From positions 1-64,000 of the forward strand of contig JAFSFB010000004.1 of the NCBI GenBank assembly GCA_017435385.1: DNA of 64,000 bases, in the 5' to 3' direction. The notes under the pieces are model-generated. The model did no database searches. It saw only the letters and a program-made list of their open reading frames with translations, and was not told where the DNA came from. The DNA is from Clostridia bacterium. GTDB taxonomy: Bacteria; Bacillota; Clostridia; Oscillospirales; Acutalibacteraceae. Shown here piece by piece: positions 63,430 through 64,000 of the stretch (position 1 is the stretch's first letter; every line of letters begins with the position of its first letter). The position numbers and the translations under genes are program-made.

Positions 63430-63507
63430 GGCTTTCAAAGGGCGAAAAAAGCGGATGAGAAAATCCGCATAATAAACTCAGTACATAATCTGATTCCCGT
63501 TATTATA

Positions 63508-63832
63508 AACCGTTTCACTTTTGTGAGGCGGTTTTCTTGTTCAAAACTTTCAAAATAATCAAAAAATTAACATTAATAAACCCCGAATGGATTGCAACAA
63601 TAATAAGGCAAACGCAAATTGAATTTGAAGGGGTGTAAACGAAATGTCAAAGAATAATTCAGTTGTTCCTCAGGCAAGAGCTGCTCTTGATCAGTTCAAG
63701 ATGGAAGCTGCAAGAGAAGTTGGCATTCAATCACCTCTTGAATAAAGTGTACAACATATAGTGAACTCTATGACAACATAATCGATATAATGTGCTTTAA
63801 AGCTGCCTTTGATTCACAAAGGTAGCTTTTGC
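63508..63832 (+). repeat. Long direct repeat, right copy
   Basis: Second copy of 58537-58880, in the same order and orientation: terminator AAACCGTTTCAC.., AT-rich region, truncated SASP, terminator AAAGCTGCCTTTG..CAAAGGTAGCTTTT. Confidence 0.9.
63644..63745 (+). pseudogene. Truncated alpha/beta-type SASP gene, copy 2
   Basis: A 33-codon frame identical to copy 1 for the first 25 residues, then VGIQSPLE and stop. VGI restores the E-x-G-(V/I) of normal SASP at the protease site, so this copy lost its second half at a slightly different place from copy 1. Same ribosome site and upstream sequence. Confidence 0.7.
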
Positions 63833-63852
63833 TTTTTAATTCTTAAGCAAAA

Positions 63853-63882
63853 GACAACCCCCGGCTCAGCCGGGGGTTTTGA
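63853..63882. terminator. Bidirectional terminator
   Basis: AACCCCCGGC and GCCGGGGGTT pair perfectly around three bases, T residues follow. It probably ends the minus-strand gene at the window edge. Confidence 0.85.
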
Positions 63883-63896
63883 TTTATAATATTTGA

Positions 63897-64000
63897 TTAT
63901 TCTTTCACATCGCTGACGGTTATGGAAATATCATTGTTTTCAACCGTTGCAAAACCGTCGGAAATATCTGCTTCAAAAACAGTTTTTTCGTTCGCAGTTA
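63897..64000 (-). CDS. C-terminal end of an unidentified protein
   Basis: The frame is open to the window edge and gives 33 residues (ending ISITVSDVKE). The segment DISDGFATVENNDISITV resembles the last strands of the beta-sandwich of F-type ATP synthase epsilon subunits, but with so little sequence this is only a suggestion; the helical tail of epsilon would be missing. Confidence 0.4.
   Translation of the reverse strand, partial: TANEKTVFEADISDGFATVENNDISITVSDVKE

Noticed and set aside
1..64000. Insertion sequences, rRNA genes, integrases or prophage genes
   Set aside because: None of the frames showed transposase, integrase, terminase or capsid features, and no rRNA sequence was seen.

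Overview
The window looks like chromosome from an anaerobic Clostridia lineage, probably a gut Oscillospiraceae/Ruminococcaceae-type bacterium. Pointers are a T-box leader, strong AGGAGG ribosome sites, TTGACA/TATAAT promoters, small acid-soluble spore protein (SASP) fragments, a V-type ATPase, a CotH-family protein and many intracellular or lipoprotein-type glycan-processing genes with Firmicutes architecture. No rRNA, CRISPR array, transposase or integrase was found.

Layout. 1-6 kb: the end of an acetyltransferase, a membrane-anchored beta-helix protein, an MBOAT/SGNH O-acylation pair and tRNA-Pro(GGG). 6-15 kb: a lipoprotein and an NAD(P)HX repair enzyme (minus strand), then a plus-strand run of Nfu-like protein, GH38 alpha-mannosidase, phospho-sugar mutase and CotH protein. 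15-21.5 kb: glycerophosphodiesterase plus organophosphate transporter, ispE, rfbD and a LysM/G5/M23 cell-wall peptidase. 21.5-24.2 kb: a complete T-box leader in front of a fused XRE-cupin-acyl-CoA synthetase. 24.3-29.7 kb: a Crp/Fnr regulator, then a separate minus-strand set of lipoproteins, WYL regulator and GH2 hydrolase. 29.8-33.2 kb: an ArsR/P-type ATPase metal-efflux operon with a clear operator, and an mraY-like gene.

33.3-37.5 kb is the most unusual part. A tRNA-Leu(CAA) gene is cut in two inside its anticodon arm by an AT-rich island of about 3.66 kb flanked by a 12-bp direct repeat. Joining the two halves across the repeat rebuilds a fully paired tRNA-Leu. The island carries its own intact tRNA-Leu(CAA) with different arm sequences, plus two proteins: a treble-clef/PD-(D/E)XK nuclease with a NUMOD-like C-terminus, and a second protein with a PD-(D/E)XK-like core. 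It has no integrase. Further tRNA 3'-end scars and an array of tiny hairpins border it.

37.6-49.3 kb: a Nim-like flavoprotein, GH78-like and GH95-like hydrolases, a YgjV membrane protein, a secreted lipase, a ceramidase-like protein with an Eis-like acetyltransferase, a 2-hydroxyacid dehydrogenase and tag. 49.4-56.8 kb: a compact V-ATPase operon (E, DUF2764, A, B, D, I, K), with the K subunit carrying Na+-binding residues. 57-64 kb: a beta-helix lipoprotein, then a three-gene cassette (glycosidase-like, LRR membrane protein, MFS-type transporter) bracketed by two roughly 330-bp direct repeats, each holding a truncated SASP gene. The last 100 bases hold the end of an unidentified minus-strand gene.
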